Below are positions 14,520 to 16,244 of a stretch of 16,244 nucleotides of DNA, piece after piece. The DNA lies in contig JAEMPZ010000080.1 in the NCBI GenBank assembly GCA_022759065.1, forward strand, positions 1 to 16,244. Reading direction: 5' to 3'. Below the pieces are notes generated by a model. That model was given only the letters and a program-made list of their open reading frames with translations, was not told the DNA's origin and did not search any database. This DNA comes from Acidobacteriota bacterium (GTDB lineage: Bacteria > Acidobacteriota > UBA4820 > DSQY01). Made by a program: the position numbers and the translations under genes. Numbering within the stretch: the stretch's first letter is position 1; every line of letters starts with the position of its first letter.

Positions 14520-16097
14520 ATGGAATCGTTCGCTCAAGCAGTGGGTAACTTTGTGGGAACAGGCGCCACTTGGGTGGTCAGGGCTTTTCTTGCCCTGCTG
14601 ATTCTTGTGCTGGGCTACTTCATAGCCAAGATCATCTCCAAGATCGTCAAGCAACTGGTGGCGAGTTCCGACCTGGACAGGAAGGCGGCGCGGCTGCTTG
14701 GCCTCGACAACCTCTTTGACAAGGACGGGGCGCCGAAGAAGCAGTTGGCGGTGATCCTGGAAAAGATTGTTTTGGTCCTTCTCATGCTCCTGGTCATCCT
14801 TCTCGCCTTAGAGATGCTTGGCGATGTCGTGGTGACCGGCGTCTTGCAAAACGTGCTGACGCAGATGGCCAGCGCCCTGCCGCGCATATTCAAGGCGATT
14901 TTGATTCTCGCTTTTGCCTGGATCGTGGCAGCAGTGGTTCGCCTTTCGGTGACGACCTTTTTCAATAAGGCTCCGCTCGGCGAGAAGCTTGGCAAGCTCA
15001 TGCGCGAGGAAGAAAAGGCCGGCAAGGCGGCGGCGACGATGCCAGAAAGCGCGGGCAATTTCTTCTTTTACCTGATAATGGTCTTCGCGCTTTTGCCATT
15101 CTTCGAGGCCTTGCAACTCAACGCCCTCGTTGACCCCTTGAAGGCGATGTTCACCAAGGTGCTGGATTTCGTCCCCAACCTTTTGAGCGCCGCCTTCGTT
15201 CTTGTGCTCGGGTACTTTCTGGCGCGCCTGTGCGAAAAGCTCGTCACCAACTTCGCTCAGGCGGCCGGGCTGAACCGCTACATGGATGAGTTGCCATACG
15301 AGACGGTGCTCAAATCGCTCGACCTTTCACGCATCGTCGGCGCGCTGGTCTTTATCATCCTCATGGTGCCGGTTTTGGGCGCGACCTTCGAGATTCTCAA
15401 CATCGCCGTGATCACTGGCGTTTTTGGAACGATGATGAACCGGGTCGCTGCGGCCTTGCCCTCCGTATTCACGGCCTTCGTGCTGCTGGTGCTGGGCCTC
15501 ATCATCGGGCGCTTTTTGGGCGACGTCACGGCCAAGGCGCTCAAGGACGTGGGATTTGACGTCATCCTGGGCCGCGTCGGCCTTGAGAAGCTGGAACAGA
15601 AGCAGGATAACGGCGACGATTCATTTTCTCTTTCCAAGGTGGCCGGCAACATCGTCGCGGCGGTGGTCGTCCTTCTCTTCGCGATGGAAGGCTTCGAGAT
15701 AATGCACCTCGACCTTCTCGCCGGTGCCGTGAACAAGCTTGTTCTCTACGTGCCCAACGTGCTCGTCGCCTTCGTGCTTCTGGGGCTTGGCTTCTACCTC
15801 GCGAGGGTCGTTGAACAGCTCGTGCGCGCCGGCTTCTCGGACGAAAGGACTTTTGAAGCGGACATGGTGAGCCTCATGCTTCGATATGCCATAATCGTCT
15901 TCGCCTTCTTCATGGCATTCGACCAGCTCAACATCGCGCACAACATCGTCACCAACGCCTTTTCGATTCTTTTAGGCACCGTTGGCCTGGGGCTTGCGCT
16001 GGCTTTCGGCCTTGGAGGCCGCGACCACGCCAAGGAGTACCTTGAGAGGGTCCGCCAGTACGCCAGAGAGCGCCGCGGCGCGAAGAAAAGCGAGTAG
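14520..16097 (+). CDS. Multi-pass membrane protein with five MscS-associated TM-helix repeats
   Basis: A 525-residue integral membrane protein, likely in the inner membrane, with about eleven hydrophobic segments. A recurring unit of aromatic/Pro, hydrophobic stretch, Gly, hydrophobic, Ala/Gly-Arg/Lys begins at about 17, 120, 218, 313 and 411 (for example VPNLLSAAFVLVLGYFLAR, VPNVLVAFVLLGLGFYLAR), each followed by a second hydrophobic helix. This resembles the 'conserved TM helix' family (PF05552) that accompanies mechanosensitive MscS channels. The last helix (477-500) is Gly/Ala-rich and ends in LALAFGLGGRDHA, like the pore helix TM3 region of that group. After it only a short basic tail remains (about 501-525), so the MscS beta-domain and C-terminal cage are missing. 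It may be a channel or an auxiliary membrane protein; gating is not shown. It is transcribed away from the lpt operon. Confidence 0.8.
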   Translation: MESFAQAVGNFVGTGATWVVRAFLALLILVLGYFIAKIISKIVKQLVASSDLDRKAARLLGLDNLFDKDGAPKKQLAVILEKIVLVLLMLLVILLALEMLGDVVVTGVLQNVLTQMASALPRIFKAILILAFAWIVAAVVRLSVTTFFNKAPLGEKLGKLMREEEKAGKAAATMPESAGNFFFYLIMVFALLPFFEALQLNALVDPLKAMFTKVLDFVPNLLSAAFVLVLGYFLARLCEKLVTNFAQAAGLNRYMDELPYETVLKSLDLSRIVGALVFIILMVPVLGATFEILNIAVITGVFGTMMNRVAAALPSVFTAFVLLVLGLIIGRFLGDVTAKALKDVGFDVILGRVGLEKLEQKQDNGDDSFSLSKVAGNIVAAVVVLLFAMEGFEIMHLDLLAGAVNKLVLYVPNVLVAFVLLGLGFYLARVVEQLVRAGFSDERTFEADMVSLMLRYAIIVFAFFMAFDQLNIAHNIVTNAFSILLGTVGLGLALAFGLGGRDHAKEYLERVRQYARERRGAKKSE

Positions 16098-16121
16098 ACA
16101 GCAGCCCAAGGCTAACCAAGC

Positions 16122-16152
16122 AGCGGCGCGCAAGACCTTCTTGCGCGCCGCT
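16122..16152 (+). terminator. Perfect 14-bp hairpin after the channel-like gene
   Basis: AGCGGCGCGCAAGA (16122-16135) and TCTTGCGCGCCGCT (16139-16152) are exact reverse complements around a CCT loop, 24 nt after the stop codon. The stem is long enough for an intrinsic terminator, but no T-run follows (CGCCCCATAA), so it could instead protect the 3' end or be a dispersed palindrome. Confidence 0.6.
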
Positions 16153-16203
16153 CGCCCCATAACGCCGACACCCCGACGCCGCATTCCAACGCGGGAAGAT
16201 TCA

Positions 16204-16230
16204 CCACCAAGGCACGAAGGGCACAAAGAA
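16204..16230 (+). repeat. Three-unit 9-bp degenerate periodic repeat
   Basis: CCACCAAGG (16204-16212), CACGAAGGG (16213-16221) and CACAAAGAA (16222-16230) follow in tandem with the consensus CACNAAGNN. From memory, similar CACGAAGG-type strings are common in intergenic DNA of many environmental bacterial genomes. The rest of 16153-16244 shows no gene I can support. Confidence 0.5.
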
Positions 16231-16244
16231 CAGATGAGAGATGA

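Noticed and set aside
15972..16226. An 84-codon minus-strand open frame with a hydrophobic stretch near the right end
   Set aside because: Its C-terminal third overlaps the channel-like gene in antisense and the hydrophobic part crosses the perfect hairpin. No ribosome binding site supports it.
1..16244. CRISPR arrays, tRNA or rRNA genes, insertion sequences, attachment sites, phage or defence genes
   Set aside because: No spaced identical repeats, tRNA-like cloverleaf, transposase or integrase motif was seen on either strand; coding content is fully explained by conserved core genes.

Overview
The window looks like an ordinary chromosomal block from a diderm (Gram-negative) bacterium of fairly high GC content. 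The evidence is LPS-export genes, a type IV pilus ATPase and a lipoprotein. The gene order LPS export, sigma-54, hibernation factor, HprK, RapZ, mannose-type EIIA, HPr, EI is, from memory, typical of 'deltaproteobacteria' in the old sense (Desulfobacterota, Myxococcota and relatives) and some neighbouring candidate phyla. The exact phylum cannot be fixed from this sequence. I see no tRNA, rRNA, CRISPR array, integrase, transposase or phage gene.

Layout. Left end (1-3932): a PilT/PilU-type ATPase on the minus strand diverges from a UvrD/PcrA helicase on the plus strand. The helicase is followed by a small Trp-rich WXXGXW-type lipoprotein. Centre (3933-14319): nine minus-strand genes are packed with overlaps or gaps of at most 52 nt, probably one operon of about 10.4 kb. 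In transcription order they are an LptC/LptA-like fusion, lptB, rpoN, long-form hpf, hprK, rapZ, a mannose-family EIIA, HPr, EI and a DEAD-box RNA helicase (10 genes counting the helicase). Right end (14320-16244): a 200-nt divergent control region, then a plus-strand multi-pass membrane protein with five 'conserved TM helix' repeats (MscS-associated), a perfect 14-bp hairpin and a short 9-bp periodic repeat at the edge.

How the genes fit together. EI, HPr, EIIA(Man) and HprK form a complete regulatory phosphorelay. EI His190, HPr His15 and Ser46, EIIA His9 and the HprK P-loop are all present, but no sugar-transporting EIIB or EIIC is encoded here. This relay sits with sigma-54 and the RapZ regulator, and with the LPS export machinery, which suggests that carbon/nitrogen status is linked to envelope building. 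LptB with the fused LptC/LptA protein would supply the ATPase and the periplasmic bridge for LPS transport.

I found no clearly new system. The items most worth checking are the very large LptC/LptA fusion, the repeat-built channel-like protein without an MscS beta-domain, a near-consensus pilT promoter whose spacer holds a C6 run, the divergent promoter region with a palindrome over its core, and the DEAD-box helicase at the end of the PTS operon.
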